From Micrasema longulum (taxonomy: Eukaryota > Arthropoda > Insecta > Trichoptera > Brachycentridae): DNA of 64,000 nucleotides. How positions within the stretch are numbered: the stretch's first letter is position 1; every line of letters begins with the position of its first letter. Location of the stretch: assembly GCA_022494885.1 (NCBI GenBank), contig JAGVSM010003478.1:1-64000 (forward strand), in the 5' to 3' direction. Positions 1 to 10,169 of this stretch are shown here, in pieces. The translations under genes were made by a program, and so were the position numbers. Below the pieces are notes generated by a model. It worked only from the letters and a program-made list of their open reading frames with translations, ran no database searches and was not told the DNA's origin.

Positions 1-752
1 TTAATTTAATACCAGTTGAAAATCGTGAGGAAAAAAACCTAAATTCAAAAAAAAAAATGGTCAAATACGTATTAAAAACAGCAGGTGAAATTTAAGTGTG
101 CACATAAATATATTAGATTTTTCATTTATTTTTTAACTATGTACTTACCTTTTATAAATTAAAATATTTATATTTATAAGAATGTAACCCGCAGACAAGC
201 TTCTGCTTTGAGGGAGAAAAAATACAATTACATATGTATATAACTTATTTGTTTAAATAAATAAAACTTTAAAAAAAAAAAACACTTTTCTGAATTAAAA
301 TCATTAAAGTTTTGATACTGATATTGGTTATAAATCTTACTTATATGTAAAACATTCCTAAAGAAAGACAATAAAAAATTGAACGTTGTTATGCAGAAAG
401 CAGCCAGCCCATGATTTAGAAAAAAAAATATTGGTGTTATCGGGTGCAGTAATGTCAATTCTATGTTCTGCTAAAAACAACCTGGGCGCTTTCACACAAA
501 AAACTGAAATAATCACATTCTGAAAACAGTGCCGATAACAAAAACAGCATTTCTCAATTTGCAGAAAACACCCGCAACTTGAGAAAAATCTTACAATTTT
601 TTAGAAATTATTAAAACTGGTATATACGTAATGACATTCTTGGTTGCAATATAAAAAAAACTAATGTATTCATTTATCATTTATTGAAGTCAAAAACATT
701 CCACCTGTTGTTTAGATTTAATAATTCACTCTTTTTACAAACGTGATAAAAA
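1..752. other. AT-rich spacer, no gene seen
   Basis: The stretch is AT-rich with runs of A and T. The only open frame of note (minus, around 228-458) is low-complexity and phenylalanine-rich and looks accidental. No repeat family recognised elsewhere in the window is present. Confidence 0.5.
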
Positions 753-905
753 AAACAACAAAGATTAAAAACACTTTAGAGAAGGTAATATAGAAGTATA
801 GGCATCTGCAGAGCTTATGACCTGTCGTTGGCTGATTTAAGGAGCCACTTTACACACTGTGTAACATTCACCATTCCACCTAAATTTGAACATCGATATT
901 CCTTC
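753..905 (-). repeat. F1 repeat copy, minus orientation (left arm of a foldback pair)
   Basis: This is a degenerate copy of the dispersed repeat labelled F1, recognised by shared blocks such as GACCTGTCGTTGGCTGATTT and ACACACTGTGTAACATTCAC. The same blocks occur at 22.2, 38.2 and 63.2 kb. It is the inverse of the copy at 1430-1590; together they bracket an R1-like LINE fragment. No protein is encoded. Confidence 0.75.
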
Positions 906-926
906 ATTTCCTTCATCTATTGATGT

Positions 927-1385
927 TTGTTTGTTTGTTTGATGGGGGACGTCACACTTGGGGATTTTTTAAATTTATGTGTGACCCGGTTGATTGATTC
1001 GAGTTTAGGTCGATCTAGACCTAGCGGACGGTTAAAGACACCTTGGTGGAGCGAGGAACTAACTTCGCTAAAAGGTTCTTTCAAAAGGGCATCCCGTAGG
1101 TTGGGAGTTGCCCTCAGAAAGGTGATCTCCGCCGACGTGCTCGAACAGTATAAAAATAGGGTAAATATTGCGCGGCGCGCCTATCGTGCTGCCATTTTAA
1201 AAGCTAAGCAAACGAATTGAAACGAACGAGAAAGTTGATCACTGAGATGGGCAACGCAGATCCTTGGAGCCTAACCAGTGTACTAAATAAGAATATTTGA
1301 ACAACGTAATTGCTGGTAATTTAACTACCTCTACCATCAAGTCTACCTTGAAGGCTCTTTTAAATTCACTGATTCCACAAGACTG
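927..1385 (+). pseudogene. R1/TRAS-like non-LTR retrotransposon fragment (pre-RT region)
   Basis: The open frame 927-1220 carries a PWWSEEL motif followed by an arginine-rich helix with spaced Y and R residues (YKNRVNIARRAYRAAILKAK). This is the linker between endonuclease and reverse transcriptase in R1/TRAS-type and jockey-superfamily LINEs. The homology continues after a stop into another frame (LITEMGNADPW, near 1236-1270), which is the usual next motif, so the copy is frameshifted and dead. It lies between two inverted F1 copies (753-905 and 1430-1590). The R1-like assignment rests on motif memory; a related jockey clade is possible. Confidence 0.65.
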
Positions 1386-1429
1386 TGAAGTAAATGATTC
1401 TCCGTACCACACTCTGGTCAAAAGAATCA

Positions 1430-1590
1430 GCATCGCTGCCTGATGTTCAAATATGAGCGGAATGGTGAATGATACACAGTGTAAAAAGTGACTACTTGAA
1501 CCAGCCAATGACAGGTCATAAGCTCTGTAGATGCCTAGACTTCTATATTTCCTTTTTTTTTATTTTCTTCCTCTCTGTTGTAATATGTTC
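1430..1590 (+). repeat. F1 repeat copy, plus orientation (right arm of a foldback pair)
   Basis: It contains ACCAGCCAATGACAGGTCAT and GCCTAGACTTC, followed by a CTCTGTTG end block as in the 38-kb copy. It is the reverse complement of 753-905 with scattered mismatches. Confidence 0.75.
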
Positions 1591-1667
1591 AATTAATACA
1601 ATAATATTAATACTATTATGATTGAAAATATCAATTTAATCGTTCAAAACATCAATTAATTAGATAC

Positions 1668-1930
1668 CTTCTTCTTCTTCTTGCGGTGCCTTGTCAGGTC
1701 CCCCGACGTTAACGATCTCTACAGCGAAAGCTCTTATATTCCGCAACCAGGACAACTGCTTATTGGATATGCCATGGTGATTCCTGGGAAAAGATGACCC
1801 GAGTGGTTTCCCGTTGCCTTTTCTGGTGGATTTTTCAGTCGGGGATACCTTCCCTTAGCTGGTTGGTTTTGGTTTTAAGGCGCCAGAAACTCGCCTTTCA
1901 TTCTCTCGTTATCTCCTGTGACCACATTAT
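1668..1930 (-). repeat. Retroelement 3' end with (GAA)n-type tail
   Basis: This is a GC-richer island of about 250 bp. Read on the minus strand it ends in GCACCGCAAGAAGAAGAAG, i.e. a trinucleotide tail typical of some LINE and SINE 3' ends (compare the AAG tail of the LINE at 38.8-39.4 kb). No frame is clearly coding. Classification beyond retroelement-derived is not possible by eye. Confidence 0.4.
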
Positions 1931-2083
1931 TATAAGTTAATATAAATATAAAGCAATACTGTTTCTATAGTACATGTTTCATCGATTGAATCTTCGTAAA
2001 ATCCAAAGTATTAGTACTTAGAATCTAATTTATTATACAATCTAAGACATAATATTATACCATTATAGTATATATACCCCTAA

Positions 2084-2588
2084 AGGGCCAGTTGCACCAA
2101 CAAAATTGTAAACTCACTCATCATTATGTTCTTTTATAATCTATACATGACTTTTTTTACATTAATGATAATGTTTTCTCCTAACTGAGCTTTCCCGTGC
2201 CAAGAAAGACATTTTATATAATTTTAAAACATGCCCTTATCAACATAATTAAACCGTTGTATCAAATACATACAAAACATAATAAAAACACATAAATCTC
2301 ACAAATAAGAACATTATAAATAAAAACGTATTTTAACCTAGTTGACCTGATCCAATCATCAATCCGTGCGCATCCTATCATGGCCTTTATAAATAGTTAT
2401 TTTTATTTATCATAATTTTTATCTTGTTCGCTTTCCCACCCTTTTCCTAACTCATCTGCCGCATTCCTGTAGTGAAAATACAATATTAGTTGCAATACGA
2501 TACATTTAATTCATTTTAACGAAAGCGCACCAATAAATTTTCAACTATTAACTTTTTAAAACGAACTTTTTTTGGTGCAACTGGCTCT
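2084..2588. mobile_element. MITE with AGGGCCAGTTGCACCAA terminal inverted repeats
   Basis: The left end reads AGGGCCAGTTGCACCAA. The right end, reverse-complemented, reads AGAGCCAGTTGCACCAA, with one mismatch in 17. The interior (about 470 bp) is AT-rich and non-coding, so it is a non-autonomous DNA transposon. Target duplication is ambiguous (TAA before the left end, AAG after the right), so the superfamily is left open; a PIF/Harbinger-type origin is one possibility. Confidence 0.7.
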
Positions 2589-2602
2589 AAGTCTAAATAA
2601 AA

Positions 2603-2667
2603 CCTCCGTGACCTCGGTGGTGTAGAGGTCAAGACGCTTGACTCCTGCACGGAAGGTTAATAAGGTA
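2603..2667 (+). repeat. tRNA-derived SINE fragment (SINE-C)
   Basis: The motif GGTGGTGTAGAGGTCAAGACGCTTGACTC-like block resembles a tRNA A-box half followed by an anticodon-arm-like segment, ending ACGGAAGGTT. A related, fuller copy with a good B box lies at 7341-7510. Here the B box is lost. Confidence 0.5.
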
Positions 2668-2729
2668 AATAACTTTATCATTTTAAAAAACCGTTTCGGT
2701 GGGACACGTGTTTTTAATCAGGTTTTTTA

Positions 2730-2925
2730 TACACACATAAATATAAGGAAGGTTAAGAACAGGCTGGCTCGCGCTACAGAGAGTAAAACTTAGTACGACC
2801 AAACGACATTATGCGTAGGTATGTACGAGTATATAGGAAGGAAGCCATTTAATAATTTACCACAAAATCTGTGGGAAGAAATAGAGTACCAAAAAATTAA
2901 GAATTATTTTTAAAAAATCTTCCTT
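2730..2925 (+). pseudogene. LINE C-terminal fragment
   Basis: One frame reads YIGRKPFNNLPQNLWEEIEY, the 'NxLP..(L/I)W' signature seen at the C-terminus of CR1/jockey-type reverse transcriptase polyproteins. It is followed by an AT-rich 3' tail. Frames shift within the fragment, so it is a relic. Confidence 0.5.
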
Positions 2926-2929
2926 CCAC

Positions 2930-4770
2930 GTTTATTTATTTATTATTTTTTATTTGCTACGCATTTTGTTTATTAACAGAAGCAAATAGAAAAAAAAGCT
3001 TGAAATCATTATATTATATTTTATATTTTTTTGTACACTTGCCTAACACAAGACTGCTTGATTTTTTTTGGCAAGTTCATCCTGGAAGGTTTTTATTTTT
3101 CATTTATGTATATTTTGATGTTCAATAAAGGTTTTTTTGAATAATGCATATATATTTTCAATACATTCATTAATAATGTATATTTACATAGTACATGAGC
3201 TTGTATACTATAAAGTATGGGCGGGTTGATTATTATGTAGCTTCTTTTTTAACCAACCAATATAACATTAAACATGAAAAGCTTTGCTTAAGATTTACAG
3301 ACAAGATAACCGATCTACATTAAATTTTATATCTTATTGTGATGATGTTTTTTTTGTTATTGAACGAAATTACGTTTTTACCATTTCTAAATTTCACCTC
3401 AAGAGTAAAAGAAAAAATAACTTTTCATGTATTTTGTGATATAAATTGTTATTTTATGTTGTAACGACCATACTTTATCTTGCTCCATTTAAGCAGCGCG
3501 TAAATAATCACGGGTCCAAATAATATTTTTGCTACGTTAAAATTCAAGCATGGCAATACCACGTCAGACTGTGCATTTAAAAAAAGTAAAAGACCGCCCG
3601 TGACAAGCGGAATAAACGTGTAACGTCACAAAATCTAAAGATGTAGTTCTTTTATATTCAGGAAGCATCGCCTTACGGCATATAAGTACTATGTAATTGA
3701 ATTTTTAATCGTATTGTCGTTTCAATTTGCCAGAACACGAAATCTAATGATGTATTTTTGTCCATAGTTAAAGGCTTCCTAAATACCCCATTTAATTTTT
3801 TTATGTACTTAAAATAATATATGGTTTATTACCATTTTTATAATGGATTATTATTACATCTGTCTAAATCTTGACAATTCACGTCAATTTTTATATGTGA
3901 AATCTGAATTATTTAACCCGATGCCGAATCGATGACAATAAGATTGGTCGAAGTTCTATTTAGAGGAATGACGCGGACAGCTATGGCTTACGCTAAGATG
4001 TTGGCCGGATGTACCTTTAAAAACTGGAACCTTTCACATAATACTACGGCTATTTGATACAGAAAAAAAAACTTTGAATGTCTACAAAAAAGATTTTAAA
4101 AAATTTAACGTGGATGATTGGTGTCAAGAATCAAATATTTATTTTCATTTTCATTTAATTTCTAAATCATTTGCAATTTGGTCTTCTGGATTTTATATTA
4201 AGCTAGGTAAACGCACAAAACTTTAAATTTTTTGCTTGTAAGAATAAAATTGTAATTTCGAGAAAATGCCTTTGTTATTTGGCAATTACTTGGTCTACAT
4301 GTTTTATTTAGCAATACACAGGGATTATTGAGGCTCCGAGATTATTTAAATTTTGAATCCAATTTTTTGTCTTGTTGGAAGGTCGGACATAATTATTGTC
4401 CACATTTTGGAGAGATTCTCATCTTTACTGGTTGAGCGACAATGGTGAATAGCGTATATTTTGTGATGGATTTGATCTGCATTTATTGGTTCGGCTCATT
4501 TTTTTTTTCATTGTTTCACAACAATGCACAGAGCGTAGCTGTCAACCAATAAAGGCAACATTTAATTTTTCTATATAATTGAATTTCAATTCTTTTGTAA
4601 CTCTTTGAAATCTGTTGATACATTGAGTGTTGACATTCTTTTATTTTAAAGAATAATTGGACATTTTTCACCCTCCTCACAATAGGACGTTACAATGTCA
4701 CTTAAAATATTTAGCTCAGCTCGTTTAGTCTGTAGGCATGTTGCTTTAACTTTAACATTTTTTTATTATA
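2930..4770. other. AT-rich spacer without recognised features
   Basis: About 1.8 kb with no convincing open frame or recognised repeat. Short GC-richer patches at 3480-3680 and 3900-4020 carry no recognisable motif. Confidence 0.4.
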
Positions 4771-4779
4771 TTAAATGTT

Positions 4780-4850
4780 TCAATATATTATTATTATTTT
4801 TATAATAATATATTATTATTATTATTATTATTATTATATTAATAAAATAT
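4780..4850. repeat. (TTA)n microsatellite
   Basis: Imperfect ATT/TTA trinucleotide run. It is the source of the tyrosine-rich accidental frame on the plus strand here. Confidence 0.85.
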
Positions 4851-4909
4851 TACTATATTTTTTTATCATACTTTATTGTATTCTAATATTTTGTTATATT
4901 GTATTAATT

Positions 4910-5323
4910 TTAACAAAAGTTAGCTGTTGGCCCACTTTGACTTTTCCGAAACAAATCTAGTCCATTTTTGAACCCATTGAGAATACACATTGAGATCAGC
5001 TCTTTTTTCAGCTTATTCCAACCATCAATAATCCTATTGCTTAGGAAATGCTTCCGTGGATTTAGATTGAATCTCGTTTTCTCCATCCTGAGATTATGGC
5101 CTCGAAGACGAGCATCTTGTTTAAGCTTGAATGTGGGATCCAAATTTGGGCAGCTATATTGACTGTTGAGTATCTTGTTTGTCTCTATCAGATCACCCCT
5201 TTCTCGCCGTTCCTGCAGCGTCGTGAGACCGAGAGTTTCCAGTTTCTCCACATATGGAAGCCGTTTTAGGCTCGGCGACAACTTTGTAGCTCGTCTATGG
5301 ACTTTGTCAACGATTTGATATCC
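4910..5323 (-). pseudogene. CR1/L2-type LINE reverse transcriptase C-terminal fragment
   Basis: The open frame of about 135 residues on the minus strand reads from KVHRRATKL through TLQERRERGDLIETNKIL, RLRGHNLRMEK and FLSNRIIDGWNKL to a stop. The order 'VxRRATK - L..L.ERR.RGDLIxxxKIL - RGHxxKL - FFSNRVxxxWNxLP' is the conserved C-terminal tail of CR1/L2 LINE polyproteins in invertebrates. It is 5'-truncated: palm motifs are absent. No frameshift is visible in this part. Confidence 0.75.
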
Positions 5324-5559
5324 TTAACAATATAGAGATTCCATATTTGAAACCCTAGCACTAGCAATATGAATGTACTAGCACTAAGAGTTGCGGTATT
5401 TTTTTTCTAACTAAAACACCATATCTTTTTTGTGCGCACCTCGTGGTCTAGAGGTCTCCAATTTTATTTCTGACAAATTTAAAAGAGAATATTTATTTTA
5501 TTACATTGGAATATTTTTTAGTACCTGTTCTATAATAAAACCTGAATATATTTTTTTCA

Positions 5560-6062
5560 TATTATTATCGGTATATTTTCCAATTTATATTTATGTGTCA
5601 TTTCTTAATTACTAATGTTATATTTTATAATTTGTATTTATGCTTCAATTTTTAGTATTATCGGTATACTTTTTAATTTATAATAATTTTGTCTCATTTC
5701 TTAACTATTAGTGGTATATTTTCTAATTTATATTTCTGCTTTAATTTTTATTATTATCGGTATGTTTTCAAATTTATATTAACGTTTTATTTTCTAATTA
5801 ATAATGGTAAGTTTTCTAATTTATATTTATGTTTCATTTTTTATTATTATTACATGCATGTTTTCTAATTTATATATATTTTGAATGTTTTTGATGTTAT
5901 TATTATTATTTGAATTTATTGAGTATCATTTAATGAAATGAAAAAAAACACACAAAAAGAAGGTCCTTCCTAAACACGGGAATTTCCTAGCTAGTCGGGA
6001 CCTGAAACAAAGAAACTCTATTCATTTTAAAACTGTAAAATACATAAATAAATAAATAAAAC
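5560..6062 (+). repeat. Retroelement 3' end with ~47-bp tandem repeats, hairpin and AAATAAAT tail
   Basis: About seven diverged repeats of roughly 47 bp occur from 5560 to 5890; the anchor GGTAT-like core recurs near 5570, 5614, 5660, 5711, 5758, 5805 and 5851. They are followed by a conserved tail containing AGGTCCTTCC...GGGACCT, an inverted pair able to form a stem, and then ACATAAATAAATAAATAAA. A second copy of array plus tail lies at 9280-9740. The layout (tandem array in the 3' UTR, stem-loop, microsatellite tail) fits a LINE 3' end. Confidence 0.6.
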
Positions 6063-6214
6063 AAAATCGAGATAGGCGGCTATCGATAAACTGTAGTGGA
6101 CCATGTACCATAAGGGAATAATGATGAATATTCAAAAAGATAAATATTCGGGGGAAAAAAATTCTTTTGATGTACGTAGTAATAAAATTACCGATAATCT
6201 TAACATTTTTCATA

Positions 6215-6550
6215 TCAAAAGTTTAGAGTGCCTAATGTGGTGTTGGCGTCATCAAGGTGAGCTGCCATTCCAAGGTACCCAGCCTGGGGTGCGGAAACAG
6301 GGCGGGTGTCTTCGGTGCAGAGACAATAGGGGTCCTCTTTGCAGACAAAGCGAACCACACGCAGTGAGTCTCGAATCAAATTACTTCGTGTGGATCTCAT
6401 TATTTGATTTTTCCCGCTATTCAGCGCGACAAAAGCGCCGTCCGCCATTTTGCGGACAAATGAGTTTACCCTCAAACACCAGGGGCAGTATTTGAACGAG
6501 GATAATACGCGATTCCAACAGCCACAATGAGATTTGCGCGCGGAAAACAA
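6215..6550 (-). other. Unassigned GC-richer block with an open frame (111 codons)
   Basis: A 330-bp island clearly richer in GC than its surroundings is open on the minus strand for 111 codons and also open on the plus strand (6103-6495). The minus frame contains two CxxC-like pairs (CGCW, CPWC) but I recognise no family. It could be an exon, part of a transposon ORF or unique non-coding sequence. No splice or start evidence decides it. Confidence 0.25.
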
Positions 6551-7340
6551 TGTACGTATTTTATTTCCCGCTCTTTTATTTCTCTAATATGCTTCTCCGA
6601 ATAATAACTAACCAGACGTGTAAAATATTTTCAAAATAAATTTCTCAAAATATTTCAACAATGCCAACCAGGAATTTTTCGTATTAGCCTATACCAAGAA
6701 CGAAAGCAATGAATATGGATCAATATGTATTTCATCTTATTATAATTATAAATAAAATCATTTACAATTGACGACATGATTTTAATGAATATTGAGACGA
6801 TCTTAGGATAAATATTGATAACAAACTTAAATTCAGCCATAACACGATTGCATCTCCAAGAGAGCATCCAAAATCGGTGGATTTCTTTCACGAATGTTTA
6901 AGCCATTCAAATCCCTAAAAAATGTAATTACGCTGCCTAAATCATTAATTCGTAGCTTTCTTGAATTTAATTCTTTAATATGGTCTCCAAATCAATCAAT
7001 ATTCGTTAATATTTAGAAATTGATTAAATATGCTTATAAATTATTATTATGATCTTCTTTGGTACTTTCACATTTTCAGTTTAGAGTTCAGAAGGCTTTT
7101 CGCTGGTTTACTATTCTTGCACAAAATAATATCTAACTATATATGTATTTAGATGGCCATAATATACTTGCGCAGATTAAACTTAATGTACCTCACCGTA
7201 ACTTGCCTACTGATGCCATCTTTGCTTTGGGATATTTTAGAACCATTGTCGGATTCTTTTACCCTCTGCCAAGGATCTTCAGAACTGTTAACAAAATCTC
7301 AATTAACAGTACTGTCGATGTGTTTCTACAGCAAAGTCAA

Positions 7341-7510
7341 GGTGGCCTCCGCGTTGCTGTGAACAAGGCGCTTGACTCACAAACGGAAGGTTCCGGGTTT
7401 AATACCCGGTGAGAATACAAAAAATAATGTGATTTTTCTGAAGCTTGGGTGTTCTGTGCTGTAATTCAGCTCCGTTATTGGGCCTCCTGGCTTGTTGTGA
7501 TGCAAATAAA
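7341..7510 (+). repeat. tRNA-derived SINE (SINE-C)
   Basis: The block has CGCTTGACTCACAAACGGAA followed by the B-box-like GGTTCCGGGTTTAATACC. It is related to 2603-2667. The tail continues through a GC-richer segment to an A-rich end near 7510. It is not a functional tRNA because the acceptor and D arms do not fold convincingly. Confidence 0.55.
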
Positions 7511-7619
7511 AAAACAAAAATTCAAGAAGCAAGCGGTGATGTCACTCCTAATTTGAGATGACAAACATGTCATATCTGCCTAGGCCATGCCATTACTATG
7601 CATATTGTACATTGAAATA

Positions 7620-7740
7620 GATTCCAAGATTATATCAGCGCGTTTGCCTACCATGCAACAGGTCTCGGGTTTGATTCCCGATATAGTTGAAGTGAAATAT
7701 TTATTTGAAAGAGTGTTTTGACACTAAAATATTGAAAGAG
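7620..7740 (+). repeat. SINE-A, tRNA-related half
   Basis: It shares GCCTACCATGCAACAGGTCT and the B box GGTTTGATTCCCGAT with the SINE-A copies at 20.9, 43.7, 47.7 and 62.1 kb. Only the tRNA-like head and the start of the body remain. Confidence 0.7.
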
Positions 7741-7749
7741 AAATATTGG

Positions 7750-7835
7750 AAAGTTTTAATAACTCCCAGAGAGTTAAATCCGGCCTTTTCTACAAACATT
7801 TCGATATACTCATAATTTTGTTGATGATTGTAATT
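7750..7835 (+). repeat. F1-type distal end fragment
   Basis: TAATAACTCCC...GAGTTAAATCCGGCC...ACAAACATTT...ATACTCA matches the distal segment of the F1 copies at 22.52-22.59 and 38.39-38.45 kb. The rest of F1 is absent. Confidence 0.5.
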
Positions 7836-7950
7836 ATTTATTAATCTATAGCCTTCACAAAGAATGTACAACTTGTTTTGTTAAAAAAATATGGTCAGTT
7901 AACCAGTTACATATTACTCAGGATGTTTACCTGAAATATATATACCATAC

Positions 7951-8610
7951 CAGTGATTCCCAAAGTGGTCTTTATCGACCCCCAGGGGTCTATGATAACC
8001 TGCAAGGGGTCTACGTCAACGAAAAAAAAATTTGGGGGTCCGTGAAATGAAAATGGGGGTCCACGACAGTGGATCTCAACATACACTGATAGTACTTCTG
8101 TACTTCTGGCTGCAAAAAAACATACCCGTTACTTATCCTGTATTATGGAATATAGCGAGCAAATTTTTAATTTCCTTTCCATCGTCATACCTAGTGGAAA
8201 AGAAGTTCAGCGCTGTTACCAATCTCCTAACGAAAAAAAAAACCGGCTGGACATCATTGGCCGAGGAGATTTAAGATTAAACCTGACAAAATTGACGCCA
8301 AATGTTGATAATTTATCATTAAAGCAACGGGTTCATCCTTCCCGCTAAAAACATTTACTTATTGCTCAGTTTATTTTATGTTACGTTTATTTTATATAAC
8401 AGATAAATGTTTTTATTTTGATTAGTTTTAATTTAAATTCAATTAATAAATGTATAAAACTTAACATTTGTTTTAACTTTAAGTTTTTAACACTAAACTT
8501 CACTACAGTTAGAAATTTATGAAAAATCAATATCATGTAAGTAGGGGGTCTACCAAAAACCGAAAAACATGGCAAGGGGTCTACGACACAAAAAAGTTTG
8601 GGAACCTCTG
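7951..8610 (+). mobile_element. hAT DNA transposon relic with ZBED/SCAND3-type transposase remnant
   Basis: The terminal repeats are CAGTGATTCCCAAAGTGG and, reverse-complemented at the right, CAGAGGTTCCCAAACTTT: classic hAT ends starting CAG. The flanks taccatac and agctatac are a possible decayed 8-bp target duplication. Inside, two overlapping plus frames (8032-8348) give FPSSYLVEKKFSAVTNLLT and, after a frame change, RLDIIGRGDLRLNLT. These are the C-terminal hAT dimerisation motif of ZBED5/SCAND3-like transposases, in which 'SSY.VE..FSAV..LLTK.RNRL' is usual. Most of the transposase is deleted, so the element is non-autonomous and dead. Confidence 0.85.
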
Positions 8611-9279
8611 AGCTATACAGTCGAAAAAATCATCCACCTGGACCCAGTAAATTAATTTTTTTTTTTTTTAAATAGAAAATAATATGTTGAAATAACGATG
8701 TCATTTTTTTGCTTAAATCGTGAATGTTATGGATTTCAAACTATTTTTATATTTGGATTGACCATCGAAAAAAACCTCTCAAAAAAGTTTTAAAAACTTA
8801 AGGGTATACTCGTATATTGGCTTGAGAGTTCTTACTAGACTTTGAGATTTTATTGAGGCTTGATTTTCCCGAGTTCCTTTCTTTGTCTTTACAGCCTTCA
8901 ATATATTCTTCATTATCAAGTATTCCTTTTAGAGAAAATATTTTTTCTTTCAGTGGGGAAACCTCTGCTTTTGAATAGGTACCCTTCTTACATTTATGTG
9001 TGTTAACTTGAGTTAAGTTAATTAGATTATCTTGATAAATTCTAACATAGGGTTGTCATTACAAACATAAAACAGAATTAATTGTTAAGGCATATTTTAT
9101 ATTCATAAAAATAATAGCTTTTACAATATAATGATAGTTCTCATATAAAAAAAAATCTTGTACCAAACATGATAATTATAAAAAATACATGTTATAAATT
9201 AACATGTTTAATGGCGTATTTTTATAGTTTTGTTGATTTAACCAACTACTGTTAAAAAAAATCCTAGTTTGTAAATATG

Positions 9280-9740
9280 TTTCGATTCCTATTATTATCG
9301 GTTTGTTTTCAAATTAACATTTATGTATCATTTTCTAATTATTAATGGTATATTTTCCATAGTAAAATAAACAAAAAACAGCTTTGTTTTCAACCACTTT
9401 TTTTTATACCGACCGGTTAGCTTTTTTATTAAAGTATAATTAACTCATTTTTACTTATTTTATTATAATGAATAACCGCAAAGTTAGTGCTTCAAATAGA
9501 AAAAGATTTTTTTGAATTTTTATTTATGCTTAATTTTTTTATTACTATCGGCATGTTTTCCAATTTATATTTTTTATTGTTTGATATTATTAGTATTATT
9601 TGAATTTTTAAATCGTTATTAAATGGAAAAAAACACATTTAAAAATTAGGTCCTGCCCAAACACAAAAATTTTCTAGTTAGTCAGGACCTGAAATAAAGA
9701 ACCTCTGAACGTTTTAAAACTGTGAAATAAATTAGTAAAA
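9280..9740 (+). repeat. Second copy of the 47-bp-array retroelement 3' end, interrupted
   Basis: It shows the same tandem-unit sequence as 5560-5890 at 9280-9360 and again at 9525-9600. Unrelated sequence (about 9360-9520) lies between, indicating a later insertion or rearrangement. It ends with the same conserved tail, AGGTCCTGCC...GTCAGGACCT, an 8-bp perfect inverted pair, and TGTGAAATAAATTAG. Confidence 0.6.
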
Positions 9741-9746
9741 AGTATC

Positions 9747-10165
9747 ATCATCACCCACCTTTCATCACCCTGTTTCGCAAAAGGCACTGCATTAGTAAAC
9801 CAAATGTAGCGTAGTTTGATCATCTGTCAAATAAAGGTAAGTTGATCAGTCTTACGCTTCAGGTTTCAGTCAAAAAATAATGAAATATAACAGTTTAAAA
9901 AACCATTGAAATCAATGTTTCACGTCTACTCTGTCAGGAATCGAACCCAGAATCTCAATAATAGTACGCGAACACGTCAACCATTAAACAAGAAGGGAGA
10001 TTTATCTCAACTCAATTTCGTTAGTCAGGATTTTTACTTGAGAGCTGCTATCGAGTCGAAAGCACTCGGCTAGTGTTCCAGTACTTTTTCTCGCACATAA
10101 CTTATTTTTTCACCTGGACACTTCAGATTAACCCTTCCACATCTGAATTAATTCCTGTGTATGTA
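9747..10165 (-). repeat. SINE-A copy with conserved 5' extension
   Basis: On the minus strand the tRNA-like head (B box GGTTCGATTCC-like; here GGGTTCGATTCC on the complement at 9940-9960) is followed by the SINE-A body, with the blocks CTTACGCTTCAGG and GGCACTGCATT on the plus strand. Beyond the head (10030-10165) a further segment, GTCGAAAGCACT...CCAGTA, is shared with the 43.7-44.06 kb copy. The family therefore extends upstream of the tRNA-like region. Confidence 0.65.
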
Positions 10166-10169
10166 AAAA

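Noticed and set aside
228..458. 76-codon phenylalanine-rich frame (minus)
   Set aside because: Low-complexity translation of A-rich DNA, no conserved motif.
7380..7415. Possible tRNA gene
   Set aside because: A good B box (GGTTCCGGGTTTAATACC) but no consistent acceptor and D stems; sequence shared with other SINE copies. The tRNA-like segments at 20.9, 43.9, 47.95, 54.3, 59.4 and 62.3 kb are rejected for the same reason.
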